Positions 32,339 through 44,395 of a DNA stretch of 64,000 nucleotides are shown piece by piece (within the stretch, counting starts at the first letter, position 1; each line of letters starts with the position of its first letter). The DNA lies in NCBI GenBank assembly GCA_039707465.1, contig CM077653.1, forward strand, positions 4,484,684 through 4,548,683. Direction: 5' to 3'. Both the position numbers and the translations under genes were made by a program. The notes beneath the pieces are model-generated. The model was not told the origin of the DNA. It made no database searches and saw only the letters and a program-made list of their open reading frames with translations. Source of the DNA: Rhabdophis nuchalis (lineage: Eukaryota; Chordata; Lepidosauria; Squamata; Natricidae).

Positions 32339-32700
32339 AAGTTGTTGTTAGTTGTGAAGTCATGTCCAACCCATCGTGGCCCCAGGGACAACGTTCCTCC
32401 AGGCCTTCCTGTCCTCTACCATCCTCTGGAGTCCATTTAAGCTCACACCGACTGCTTTGGTGACTCCATCCAGCCACCTCATTGTCTGTTGTCCCCTTCT
32501 TCTTTTGCCTTCCATCTTTCCCAGCGTTAGGCTCTTCTCCAGTGAATTTGGTACTGTCCATGGGGTTTCCATGGCAAAAATAGTAGAGTGGGTTGCCCTT
32601 TCCTTCTCCAGTGGGCCACGTTTTGTCAGAGCTCTGTGCTATGACCTGTCCATCTTGGGTAGCCCTGCATGGCGTAGCTTATAGCTTCATTGAGCTATAC
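32339..32700 (-). mobile_element. Bov-B LINE 3' fragment
   Basis: The - strand frame 32360-32572 reads KMEGKRRRGQQTMRWLDGVT, then VSLNGLQRMVEDRKAWRNVV, the C-terminal signature of Bov-B (RTE clade) ORF2. The + strand CAACCCATCGTGGCCCCAGG and AGTAGAGTGGGTTGCCCTTT are the familiar Bov-B 3' region. Bov-B is abundant in squamates and mobilises the Sauria SINEs also found here. Truncated at its 5' side. Confidence 0.88.
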
Positions 32701-33637
32701 TCATTTGCTACGACAAGGCAGTAATCCATGAAGGGGAAGTCTAAGGTCTCCATCTCAAAGAGGGAATTGGAAGATAGCGGACTCCTGTAACTTGTGAGTT
32801 TTGTGAGTGAATCAAAAAATACGGAAGGGGAAACCTATGTTGTGAATTAGAATTGTTCCATGTAATATAAGTGGCAATGGACTGGCAAAAGTAGCCCTGA
32901 TTTAAAGAGCTACAATAATAACCTTGGGGGTGGGCGGGGGAATCATCAATCTCTTGTATTTGGAGACTGATGAGTCCTTGTGGCCATTTTTTGCTTGATT
33001 CCCAATTGGTATTTTTAATGCTTTCTACCCTGCAGATTTATTTATTTAAAACCTTTACCTAACTGTTTCCGATGTTGTTAAAAAAATGTCAGCGGTTTGG
33101 ACTAAAATTGATCCCTTCCATCTTCACGTCTAGCCTGGGGCATCGGGGAGAATCAAGGCGAGGTCCTAAACTCAGATGAGTCGTTTAACTTGCACTTCGG
33201 TGTCTCGCTTTACAGCTTTGCAGGCAGGGAGATGGCTCATCACGGCCAAGGACAGGACTATTGTCAATCATGACCTTCTCAGTGGGCCCACTTCATAGTC
33301 TTCCCATTCTAGTGTACGTTTTATGTTTTGCAATGAAATTATGCCCATTGCATATATGCCGGTCGTCATCTCCTCACTGAAATCTCAAAAGCCACCGATG
33401 ACAGATGTTAAATTAACTGTTGAGAAGTTTAGAGACAGTTTCTTGAGCTGTGCTCTGATAGGTTCTAGTTGTGACAATTTAGAAGAAAAAACCTTTGATC
33501 CCATATTCTGCAGTTCCGCATTCATTATTTTCTTCAGTGTTTAAGATGCCTAAAGTGCGTGCTGTCCTTTTGCTCAGCTATTTGTCTATTCATATTCTCC
33601 ATTTAGAATGATTGGAGTGACATACACCAGGAACTAC

Positions 33638-33740
<103 letters not shown>

Positions 33741-34054
33741 TCTCTATCACACACAGAAGCAGTAAATAGCAAATTTCTACAGCCTTTTCTAAAGTTACCA
33801 ACATTTTATGGCTTGGAAAGTCCACAAGAAGGAAGGCATTTAGGAAATCGTCAGATATATTTATAATCAAGCTGTAATGCACCATTTTAAATCAATTCCT
33901 CTCTGCATGGAGCCATATAAAAAACGCAGTTTCCCTGACAGCTATATTTTTGGGTGTCAGGATTCTGCAGGAATCTCCTGAGAAGACAATATTTGCTGCT
34001 GACTATTTGGGGATTAACATAGCTGTTAATATTCCCTCTTATTGTCTTCGGCAG

Positions 34055-34171
34055 GCTACCATCAATCACCAAGCTGAACGGAAGCGTCATCACGGAGGGA
34101 GAACGAGAAGACTCTGAGAGGTTTTTCATCCGTTATTACATCGACTTTCCACAGGAAGAAGCTCCTTTCAG
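34055..34171 (+). CDS. TBCEL: TBCEL coding exon 6 (residues 280-318)
   Basis: One base completes the split Arg codon, then [38 protein letters not shown] and AG of the next split Arg. This is the LRR cap and linker ([19 protein letters not shown]), conserved between cofactor E and TBCEL. The acceptor is CTTCGGCAG/G and the donor TTCAG/GTGAGG; 117 nt. The following intron of 6.3 kb is the longest between coding exons and contains the large GATA array and several transposons. Confidence 0.97.
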
Positions 34172-35540
34172 GTGAGGGTTTACTCAGAAGTTTGGGGAAT
34201 GAATGAAAAAAACCTTCGGCTGTTCAGCGTAGTTTCGAAAACACGAAATATAAATTGAGGTGCCCCCAGTTAAGAATCCTGCGCTAAGTCACTCACCTGA
34301 TAAACTCAGGCAAGCTGTAGCTCATTTATCTTCACTATGGCGTCTCATATATATTACCGACTTATCTCGCAAGGCGCTGCAGCGCAAATGAGTAAATTAC
34401 CATTGGAACAGCTACAGATATCGGTAAGCACTTCCAGGGCGGAGGAAAGGCAGTAAATAACAGGCGAAGGCTGAATGCTTTATTACCGATATTTGTAACA
34501 CATTGTTAATGAATAATTAAGAGGACAGTGTGAGTTTTGGCTGTCAGGGAGCTTTGCAAACCGAAGCAGATATCAGGGAAGCAAAGGGTAGAAAGAGGAA
34601 AACGGAGTAGAGTGACGGGCACGGCTTAGTTAACTGTCAGGAGGGGCAGCTAAAGCCAGTGGGCAAAGAGTCATCGCAACCGAAGGCTTGGCATTCATGG
34701 ACACGGGCCACCTTGATTGCATTTTCAGCTCTTTGACCCTTTCTTGCCCTCCCTAAACCAGATATTGAGACCCTTCATCGGTGAACGGTCAGGCAATTCC
34801 ACACAAGAAAAAGATATTTAAAAAGTTTGGTGGGGAGGAATCATAAAAAGGTTGTGTGGTCTCTTGAACACTTGACACCATTGAAGTTTCCCGCGATTTT
34901 TGGTTTGGTTTTGCCTTAGCGGTTTTTTTCCTCCCTATCGGTTCCCGGCAGGTTAATGCAGACGGCAAAATTGCCTTTTGTCTCCCCCGTTTCCTTCCCT
35001 CCAAGTTCATAGCCTTTGAATAACCCTGGGCTTCCCTCCCCCGGGCTGATTGTTCAATGGCCCCTTTGTCCAGATGCCCTCATCTGTGTGGGGTCTTGAA
35101 GAGACCTGTGCCCTCAACGGAGACTGGCTTTCCAGTCCACCACACCAGCGTGCCATTTCAGGGCCCTTTGGGGGCCGTGAATAGCTCAGACGGCATCCCC
35201 AGAGAATCAGGCTTCAGGTTCCACATCCTGCATCTTTAGTTCATGCCTGAAGTTCATTCTCGTGACTTTTCCCTGCCCCCAATAACTCCGTTTCTTTCCC
35301 CTTTTCCTTCTCCAGCCTTGATTACCCCCCTCTTTCCTTTCCTCTTTAGGTTCTTTCTCTTTCCTGTCCTTCCAAGATTGAGGCGTAATCTTTTTAGGAC
35401 CACCACATCCTCAAAACAATTGTCCTTTGACAATCGTGATATTAATAATAATGTCATAATTGTCCAAAAAGGAGTGATTCCCCCAACCCCTTATTTTTGC
35501 AAACTGATGAGCTGCCATCCTGGTACTCAAGGTATTAATT
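34172..35540. other. TBCEL intron 6, unique sequence
   Basis: No repeat recognised; mixed-composition sequence at about 34300-34700 (e.g. GGCGCTGCAGCGCAAATGAG) is a candidate conserved non-coding block. No exon seen. Confidence 0.35.
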
Positions 35541-35544
35541 CATC

Positions 35545-36030
<486 letters not shown>

Positions 36031-36036
36031 ATGAAT

Positions 36037-36762
36037 TAATTAATTCTTTATTGGCCAAGTGTGGTTGGACACACAAGGAATTTGTCTTTGGTGCATAAGC
36101 TCAGTGTACATAAGGAGAATATAATACATTCATCAAGAATAAAAAGATACAACACTTCGTGATAGTCAAGGTTGCTAATAAGCTATCAAATTGTACTAGG
36201 AAACAAAGAAAAACAATATAAATTGAAATATGCAAGCAACATGGTTATAGTCATAAGTGTGGAGAAATAGATACCAGTAAGAGAAGAAGAATAGTAATAC
36301 ATTCTTAGTAAATTATTAGCAGTGTTGTGGGAATTAGTTGTTAAGCAGAGTGATGGCATTTGGGGAAAAACTGTCCTTGTGTCTTCTTGTTCTGGTGTGA
36401 AGTGCCCTATAGCATCGTTTTGAGGGTAGGGGTTGAAACAATTTATGTCCAGGATGTGAGGGGTCTGTAGATATTTTCACAGCCCTCTTTTTGACTCCTG
36501 CAGTGTGCAGGTCCTCAATGGAAGGCAGGTTGGTAGCCATTGTTTTTTCTACAGTTCTGATTCTCCTCTGAAGTCTGTGTCTGTCTTGTTGGGAGGCAGA
36601 GCCAAACCAGACAGTGATGGAGGTGCAGATGACAAGACTCAGTAGTTCCTCTGTAGAACTGAATCAGCAGCTCCTTGGGCAGTTTGAGCTTCCTGAGTTG
36701 GAGCAGAAGGAACACCTTGTTTAAGATTTCATTTGCGATTACGAATGAAAAATTGTTTGTGT
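36037..36762 (-). mobile_element. LINE fragment with reverse-transcriptase C-terminus (minus)
   Basis: The - strand frames read KLPKELLIQFYRGTTESCHL and SIEDLHTAGVKKRAVKISTD, then HPGHKLFQPLPSKRCYRALH. This is the region after the RT domain of L2/Rex1-like LINEs common in fish and reptiles. The 3' terminus (TTTATTGGCCAAGTGTGGTT on the + strand) faces the GATA array and matches 15813-15975. A frameshift splits the coding region. Confidence 0.8.
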
Positions 36763-36983
36763 TGTTTCTGGCTGCTTAAATGCTCTTTTTAGATCCAGAG
36801 ACTAAAAAGATGCACTTCGCAGACACAACTAGACTAAAGATGAGCTTAAAAGTCCTATAATTTGGGAGGCTGGATACATTCATAGTTCAGATGCTGAGCC
36901 AAGGGACCGCAACATGTATACAGCAGCCTCGTACCAATTACTCATTTCAGCCCAACATTGTTTAACAGAACTGTGCCTTTGGG

Positions 36984-37003
36984 TGTGTGTGTGTGTGTGT
37001 GTG
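36984..37003. repeat. GT microsatellite
   Basis: A short (GT)n run in TBCEL intron 6. Confidence 0.85.
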
Positions 37004-37195
37004 AAATGAATAGCCTTGTGCATACCAGCTTGTGTTACCCAGGAAGAAGGCAGGATATGGATTTGATCAGTGGAAATGTCTTCACTTTGGCCTACAAACT
37101 AGCTTTTAAAGAACAGATTCCAGCAGATTTTCAATCCAGTTGAGGAAAATAGTTTAGCTGTCCCCAATAATTCTGCACTATTCTTATTTTTGTTT

Positions 37196-37298
37196 CATAA
37201 AAAGAGATTGGACAACTGTTTGTCTGGAATGGAATAGGGGGTCTCCTGATTGGACTAGAAGACCTGCAAAATCCCTTCCAACTCTGTTATCTGTTATC
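37196..37298 (+). mobile_element. CR1 3' end fragment
   Basis: AAAGAGATTGGACAACTGTTTG and GATTGGACTAGAAGACCTGC followed by TCCCTTCCAACTCTGTTATC is the terminal part of CR1. It directly precedes the hAT element at 37307. Confidence 0.8.
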
Positions 37299-37306
37299 AT
37301 CTGGTG

Positions 37307-37635
37307 CAGGGGTCAGCAACCTAAAGCACTCAAAAGACACAAAGGTCCTAACCAGAAGCCCCCCGTTCAATTCTGGAGCCGACCGGAAATTCGGTTTCCC
37401 CGCCATAGAGTTTCCTCATAGCGTGACGTCCTTTTTACTCTACCTATCCTAACCGAAAGCCCTATCAATTGTGGAGCTGACCGGAAAACCCGCCCCTTGC
37501 CATAGAGTCTCCCCCTGGCACGCCCTGCTTTTCCTTCCAACCGGAAGCTCCTCTCAAAATTGTGCCGACTGGTGACAGGGAGCCGCATCCGAAAGAGCCA
37601 CATGCGGCTCCAGAGCTGCGGGTTGCTGACCCCTG
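37307..37635. mobile_element. hAT-type non-autonomous element (329 bp)
   Basis: Ends CAGGGGTCAGCAACC and GGTTGCTGACCCCTG are perfect inverted repeats. Flanks ATCTGGTG and ATACGGTG agree at 6 of 8 bases. The interior has two copies of a CCGGAA..GCCATAGAGT unit. Non-coding. Confidence 0.87.
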
Positions 37636-38930
37636 ATACGGTGAGAGGTTTTGGCCTCAGGTGGGAGTGGAAGAGGAAAGAAAGGTGGAATCTTCAGCAA
37701 CCCCTTTATTTTGATGACAAGGACATGTCTCCTTCTCTGGAAGCAAGAGCCTGCCGTCACCTCAACGGGAAAACAAGACTTCGCAGAACAAGCCATGGAT
37801 CCCGTTGTACAAGAAGCGACGGAATGAATGGAGGTGTTGAAACCCCATCCTGGAAAGCTGCCTTTCACTTTCCACCATTGATTTCCCTGCTGTCAGCCAT
37901 CACGGGGAGGGGGGGCGTGTTGGGGGGTGTTTCAGAGAACGCAAGTCTTCCTTATCTCCCACATCGTCGTCTTTCGCCAAAGCGGACGGAGGAGGTTTCC
38001 TCTCGGTGTTAACTGCGAAGCCAAGCACAGCGGCCCGTTCTCCCAAAAAAACCTCGGCCTCTGCGAAAGCTGGGTTTGTCCCGAGACGCTGGGCAAAACC
38101 GAGGGAGCTTCATCAGCCCCCCACCCCCCTTTATTGCAGACAGACAGTGGCTCTGCTTGTTGGTGGCGTATCCTCCCCTTTAACACGAGTCCCCTGGGGG
38201 AGGCCCTCCCTGCCCGGTTGCCAGGCCCCATCATCCCCTGACAGGAGCAATGACACAGCAGTGATCACCGTTTCGGCCCGAGCCAAGAAGGAAACAAAAG
38301 GGGCTTTCAGTCAAAGGGCATCCCTTAGAGACTCTGAAATGTTATCCCCACCCCAATCTTAAACCACTTTTTGTTGTTTTTTTAAAAAATCTTTTCAGCT
38401 CCTTTGGACTTTGGGGTTGACTTTGTGCCACTTTCCCAGCCCAGCAGAAGAGATGCTCCTTCCTCGTTATTAATGAGAGAGATTGAAAAATGCCCCCTTT
38501 TGGGGGGGGGGGAGGATGCCCAGGGACAAGGAGCAAAGGCAGACATCTCTAGCCAGCAGCATAAACAAGAGGGGTGTTTATCTGTGGGAGGGAGAGGAAA
38601 AACTTGTGGAACGGGTTCGTGGCCATCCAGACAGTGCTGCCCCACTTATTCTCCCCCCCACACACACTTCCTTCCATTCAGCCTCGTCGTCCTTCGCTTG
38701 CAAATGCCAAAAGGAACGGAATTCAGACCTGCAGAAAGGCAGAGGCTGAACCAAAGTTATGCAATTAATAGCTGTAAAAATGTCTGCTCCTGCTGGCTAC
38801 GAGAGCCAATGAATGAATACTACCAAGAGAGCAGAAGAGAGATTGGGTGGGTGGGTGGGGGAGGGGGGCGTGTCATATATTTTCTCCCACTAGCCCCCTG
38901 AGGTTATGGGGCATCGATCTCTGCAGCATA
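37636..38930. other. TBCEL intron 6, GC-richer unique sequence
   Basis: No recognised repeat or exon. Several overlapping open frames (e.g. 38404-38901) arise from the GC-rich composition; they have no splice context or protein similarity I recognise. Confidence 0.35.
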
Positions 38931-39320
38931 CACAGGTAGTCTTCGACTTAGAAAAGTTCATTTAGTGACTGTTCCGAGTTACAAAAGGGGGGGAGACCCT
39001 TTTTCACACTTATGACCATTGAAGCCTCCCCACGATCAGGTGATTTTACATTCAGATGATTGACCACTGACTCACATTTATGACGGTGTCTTGGAGTTGT
39101 GTCATCTCCTTTTGTGACCTGACAAGCAAAGCCAAAGGAGTGGGGTGAGGAAAAACCAGATTCACTTAACAACCAGGCTACTAATTTAAGAACTGCAGTC
39201 ATTCTCTTAGCAAAGGAGGTCAGACTAGTCGTAAAATGGAGCAAGCTCACGTAACAAACTTTTCACTTAACGACATAAACTTTGGGATCCATTGGGGTCA
39301 TAAGTTGAGGGCTGCCTGTA
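38931..39320. mobile_element. Non-autonomous DNA transposon with ACAGGTAGTC-type ends
   Basis: Left end ACAGGTAGTCTTCGACTTA and the reverse complement of the right end ACAGGCAGCCCTCAACTTAT are inverted repeats. The interior includes GAGTTACAAAAGG and AACTTTTCACTTAACGACA. About 390 bp. The target duplication is unclear, so the superfamily is open. Confidence 0.6.
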
Positions 39321-39494
39321 GTTCATGTGCATTGTGAGACTTTGGAACTGTAGCTGCAGTGCCCCATAATATGTGTGGTGTACACGTTTGTATATGTGGT
39401 CTACGCAACCTTCCCTTCATTGGCGATTGAGAATATTAGCTGATTGAGCTGTGATCTGACACTTTTGTCAAGCTTAGGGAAATACAGGTGGTGC

Positions 39495-39966
39495 CATGTC
39501 ATATGAAAAAGACATGGAGACTCTGGAAAGAGTGCAGAGAAGAGCAACAAAGATGATTGGGGACTGGAGGCTAAAACATGAAGAACAGTTGCAGGAACTG
39601 GGTATGTCTAGTTTAATGAAAAGAAGGACTAGGGGAGACATGAGAGAACTCCAATATTTCAGGGGTTGCCACAAAGAAGAGGGAGTCAAACTATTCTCCA
39701 AAGCACCTGAGGGTAGAACAAGAAGCAATGGGTGGAAACTAATCAAGGAGAGAAGCAACTTAGAAGTGAGGAGAAATTTCCTGAAAGTGAGAACAATTAA
39801 TCAGTGGAACAGCTTGCCTCCAGAAGTTGTGAAGGTTCCAACACTGGAAGTCTTTAAGAAGATGTTGGATAACCATAGGTCTGAAATAGTATAGGGTTTC
39901 CTGCCTGGGCAGGGGGTTGGACTAGAAGACCTCCAAAGTCCCTTCCAACTCTGCTATTGTATTGTA
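39495..39966 (+). mobile_element. CR1 LINE fragment with ORF2 C-terminus
   Basis: The frame 39496-39894 begins with the conserved METLERVQRRATKMIGDWRL, continues SSLMKRRTRGDMREL and ends SLPPEVVKVPTLEVFKKMLD. It is then followed by GGGGGTTGGACTAGAAGACC and (ATTGT)n. The frame is open over 132 codons, so the insertion is fairly young. It lies 530 bp upstream of the last TBCEL exon, in the sense orientation. Confidence 0.92.
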
Positions 39967-40495
39967 TGTCCTGAATCAAACCATTATGGGCCAGAATAAG
40001 AGATGGCCCAGACCATTGGCCTTCAGCTGATTATGAAATCCAGAATTGACTTCTTCAAAAACTCAAAACGGTGTCGATCCAGGATCCTGAAAGTAAACCA
40101 CCTCTCCGTTCATTCTTTAATCTCCACTGAGGCCCTTTGTAGTTTAGAATGGCTAACCGTTGCGTTTTCTGCATTGTACCTGGGTCCTGAAACTAAGTAG
40201 TACATTCAGTCCCATGACTGTTAAATTTCTGGCTTCAAGTACATATAGTTTGCTTTAAGGAACATTTTAGGTCTTCGCTTGTCCAGCCCACAAAGAGCAG
40301 AATTGATCTTCCTGGTTGCTAAAAAGTCTTAAAAGAGTTGAGTTCCTCTGGGGTTCCTCTCCCCCCCCCCACTCCCCAGGTATGCAGGATATTGTTAGTT
40401 TGCACAAAACACCACGGGAGGAAAACCCTATATATTTGAATAAAGCAAGATATTCAGCAACCTGTGCATGTTGTCTCTCCCCCCTGTTTTCGTAG

Positions 40496-40814
40496 GTACC
40501 AGGAACTAGTGACGAAATACGGGAAGCTGGAAAAACTGGCGGAGATCGACCTGACCCCTCAGAGCAGCGCCAAAGTCGAAGTTCACTTCAAAGACCAAGT
40601 GAAGGAGATGAACATCCGCTTGGATCAGACGGTGGCGGAGCTGAAGAAAGAACTCAAAACGATGGTCCAGCTGCCCCTCAGCAGCATGCTGGTCACCTAC
40701 TTCAACAACGATGATCCTTTTGGCCCCGAAGAGCTGAAGTACAACTCCAGGGCCCTGCATTCCTACGGCATCCGGGATGGAGACAAAATCTACGTGGACT
40801 CCAAAGCCAAGTAG
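40496..40814 (+). CDS. TBCEL: TBCEL last coding exon (UBL domain and stop, residues 319-424)
   Basis: Completing the split Arg, it reads [20 protein letters not shown], then [40 protein letters not shown], ending [14 protein letters not shown] and TAG. Residues from about 344 form the C-terminal ubiquitin-like domain. In TBCEL/cofactor E this domain is thought to link tubulin handling to the proteasome. The acceptor is CCCCTGTTTTCGTAG/G; 319 nt. The exon is GC-richer than its flanks and has no frameshift. The domain is intact, with the typical IRDGDKIYV end strand. Confidence 0.97.
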
Positions 40815-42875
40815 CCTCTCCCGCTCCAAGAGTGCGCGCCCGGGCCCCACGTAATCACCATTGAGGGACTTTTCTGACCGGGGTGTTTCATTTGGGTTCG
40901 TTGGGTTGAGATGTGGCGTTTTTAGAAGTGCGTCCGGTCGCCACTTCTAGCCCAGGTGAGCAGGTCCAGATCTGTTGAGATAAAAGCACCGGCCTTCAGC
41001 GCAGATGGACAGACAGGATGCTCCTCGGAGGCGTGACATCGAGCAGGTGGGCTGTTTCCCATTGGCATCTCCCAGTATGCTTCCGTATACTTGTGAACGT
41101 AGCACGAACAAGGCCAGCTTCAAAACTCGGAGGTTATGACAGCCACTCAAAAGCCAGGGCATTTAGCCTTCCGGCACGCGTAAGCGTCAGGTACGTGTGA
41201 AGAAGATTCTGTGCAGCTCTTGTCCCCGTGGCACTTGGGCTCCAATTACAAACGGCTGCACTTCTGTCCCTTCACTTGGATGGTCTGTCATTTCTTTCTT
41301 CCTGGGGGGCCTTTTTTGGAAGGAAAGGGTCCTTTAGGACATGGGGGGGATGTGTGTGGCTGCGGGATTGTCCAGCAGCATTCTGGATTTCAGACAGCTG
41401 AAGGAGATCACTTGAGAGGTGTTTAACATGCATGTGCACACCGCCTCCCCCCCCCTCTCTGTCTCTCTCGCCCACACACACAGACGTGCGCACACCTACA
41501 GCTTCCAAAGCACAGTAAGAAGGACACACTACAAAGCCACATCCCTTTAGATAACCCTCCTGGCTTGCCAGTCCTCCAAGGTAGCATAGATAAAACTGTT
41601 CCTGCACAAGACACATCAGAAGTTAAACGGGTGGCACTTTGACATACAGCCAGCGAGTCGGGCAGCTGAGCAGAACAACCCATGGATCTGTTTGATAAAA
41701 GTCATCGCCTGGTTGGATGCTGAAGGAAATTCCTTCCATTCAGCAGTTTGCCAAAAGATCACGAACGCTGCTATATGTTCGGTTGAGTGTTATTATGAAT
41801 TACACTTTGGGTGGTTTGAATGCTGCTCCCTCTCATTCCCTGCATCCTTAAATTCATCATCCGGAATAAACTTGTGGCTGAGGGACAGACACTGGTTCCC
41901 TAGAAAACCTTTCACAGCTGGTTTTAACCTGAATTCCAAATTTCGTATCATGACACCTGGATGGAAACCAAAACCCAATACAGCTTAAGTTCATTTTTTC
42001 TGTCCATTCCTGGTCCTCCCAAGGTCGGTCATTTTTATGCACGAGTCCTTATTCTGGACTTGTCCCTTTATATGGCCCACAATTTGTGGAGTTCCGGTCG
42101 GAGGAGCTTCTGCCCTCTTCACGTCAAAGCAATTCTTCTATTTTAACTCGGGATGGACGTGCAGTGCGCTTCTGACTATGGCAACTGCAGTGAAGACCAT
42201 ATTAAATGCGTCCCACTGTTTTCCTAGGCGCTCCGCCTCTTGTACGGTTCTGCTTGGAAATGCATTAAGCGTGTTTACTTTGTAAACCAGGCAGGGGCTG
42301 CCCTCCCTTCCTCCCTCGCGTCAGTTTGACAAGCTGGAAGCCGTTCAATCCGTCCATTTTACACATGTACATTTAAATGTCTATGAAGCCGGCTGATTCT
42401 TATTATACCCTGTGCACTTTTGACCCGTTGGTAGCTTTTATGCTCTGAAAGCAAAGTATATTTTTTTTCAGCCCCTGATTCTGCTATTCCCTCTTGGGGC
42501 TTCCTTTTTTAATATAAATTGCAGAGTGTGACGGTTGCCCCCCCCTCCCCCCCGCCCTCCTTTCCTGGTAATCTGTACTGTTGGAAAGCAAAAGAAAGTT
42601 CTTTTGTTTCCTCATTGGAAAGGAAGCGTTTACCACCCTCTCACTGTACATTAAGGAGAGGGGCATGGCGTTTGAGGGAACAGCATTCTGACCGCCATCC
42701 CTTCTTAAGCCACAGTTCTCCATCAAATTATGACTGTTGGACGTCGCTCCAGAATAATAATATTCTGGATTTTATTATAACTATAGCAAGCTGAGGTTCT
42801 TTCCTCTCCATTTACTTAGCAAGGTGCCCTTACATGGTGATGCCAACCCAAATCAGCATTTTATTTATGATGCGT

Positions 42876-42908
<33 letters not shown>

Positions 42909-44105
42909 ACACATGCTGTAATGGGGAATGTTCATGTCAATAAGATATTTTATTATAAAGATTTATGGAAAGATAGAATTGTGTAATAATATACTATTAT
43001 TTTATCGGTGGTAAATACCCTAGTAGAGGGTTGACAGACTAGTTGGACGCAAAAAGCCTTTGAAATGTATGGAACATCCATTGGAACAGGACTACTTATG
43101 TTCCTCCCCACTCCAATGTTGATGTCATGGTAGTACTGTTCACTATCCATGTAGTTGGTTATCTTAGAAAGGAGGATTGAATAGGTCGGGGAAAGACAGC
43201 AAAGGAATGCCACCGAAGATTCATATTTTTGTGCGTATTATTGAAAGAGAGTTAGTCTTAAATCCTAAACCTACTTCCTTAACTTTATGACTCCTGTGTT
43301 ATGACTTCTGGAGAGCAGTAAGTGAGGAAAAAAGTTGTATTTAATTTATTTAAATCTGCAGGTTGCATAACTTAGGCAGTTCAGGAGTGTTTGCTTAAGT
43401 TGACATTCTGCTAGCTATAATAGAGAGAGAAAAGGCTATAGGAAGACAAAGCCTTCAGGCCTATCCCTATCCCTTCAACCTTCCCTGTTTTTGTTTTTTA
43501 AAAAATCCATAAACAAATGCTTTGGAAGCTGAGGTCTGCACCTAATACATTCTGTCAGCTTTCTGCAATTATACAGAATTGGCACGTAACTATGGGCAAA
43601 AACTGTCAGCATTAGGAGCAGCCAAGCTACATCAAATATTTAATCTTTTAATTAGGTACATTATAGGAGGATAAAAAGCAGCATGAAAGGGAGAGTAATG
43701 TAATGGCATTCTGTACACATGTCCTGTTTGGCTACATTTTTTACATTGGATTCCGCTGCAAAATCCGTGGATCATCCTGGTTTGCCAATAGCATCCAATT
43801 CACCGTGTTCTCCAATGTTCTGCCTTCAACCCATAGCGCTGATTGGTTCCCTGTTTGTGCTTTCTCAAAATGCTGGGTACAAAAAGGAGATGCGGCATCA
43901 GACTTTGCCAGTTTTCAACTCTGCTTTCATCCAGTGCTAAATGTCACACGCGATTGTTTCTGACTGAAAATTGATTTTGACCATGGGCGTTTTGCTTAAA
44001 ATGTTAATCGTAACATTCCGTTCATGTTTGGCTAGTCATCTGATGAGAACTGTCGTCAGCCAGATGCCACAGCTGTTTGCTGTTGAACATGTGAACGCCT
44101 CTTTA
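40815..44105 (+). other. TBCEL 3' UTR (proximal part) and flanking sequence
   Basis: Follows the TAG stop. Candidate poly(A) signals are AATAAA at 41865-41870, ATTAAA near 42202 and AATAAA at about 46403. The true end is not determinable here. A (GT)n run is at 42881-42906. The sequence is mostly unique. Frames such as those near 41272-41683 have no coding support. Confidence 0.5.
42881..42906. repeat. GT microsatellite
   Basis: (GT)n of about 13 units downstream of TBCEL. Confidence 0.95.
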
Positions 44106-44113
44106 TGCCAGAG

Positions 44114-44250
44114 CAGGGGTGTCCAACCTTAGCGAGTTTTAAAACTAGTGGACTTCCAAGTCCCAGAATTCTCCAGTCAGCCGTGTTGGCTAGGGAATTC
44201 TGGGAGTTGAAGTCCGTGGATCTTAAAGGTTGCTAAGGTTGGACACCATG
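44114..44250. mobile_element. hAT-type foldback MITE, first of an adjacent pair
   Basis: Starts CAGGGGTGTCCAACCTTAGC; the right end GGTTGGACACCATG has lost one base pair of its terminus. Hairpin arms meet at CAGTCAGCCGTGTTGGCTAG. Flanks are TGCCAGAG (44106-44113) and TGCTAGAT (44251-44258), 6 of 8 equal. Confidence 0.85.
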
Positions 44251-44258
44251 TGCTAGAT

Positions 44259-44395
44259 CAGTGTTTCTCAACCTTGGCAAGTAAGTCCTGTGGACTTCAA
44301 CTCCCAGAATCCCTCAGCCAGCACAGCTGGCTGGCTGGGGAATTCTGGGACTTGAAGTCCACAGGACTTAAAGTCTCCAAGGTTGAGAAACACTG
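44259..44395. mobile_element. hAT-type foldback MITE, second of the pair
   Basis: Ends CAGTGTTTCTCAACCTTGG and CCAAGGTTGAGAAACACTG are perfect inverted repeats, and the arms form a near-complete hairpin. Flanks are TGCTAGAT (44251-44258) and TGCTAGAG (44396-44403). The terminal sequence differs from that of its neighbour, so it is a different subfamily. Confidence 0.9.
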
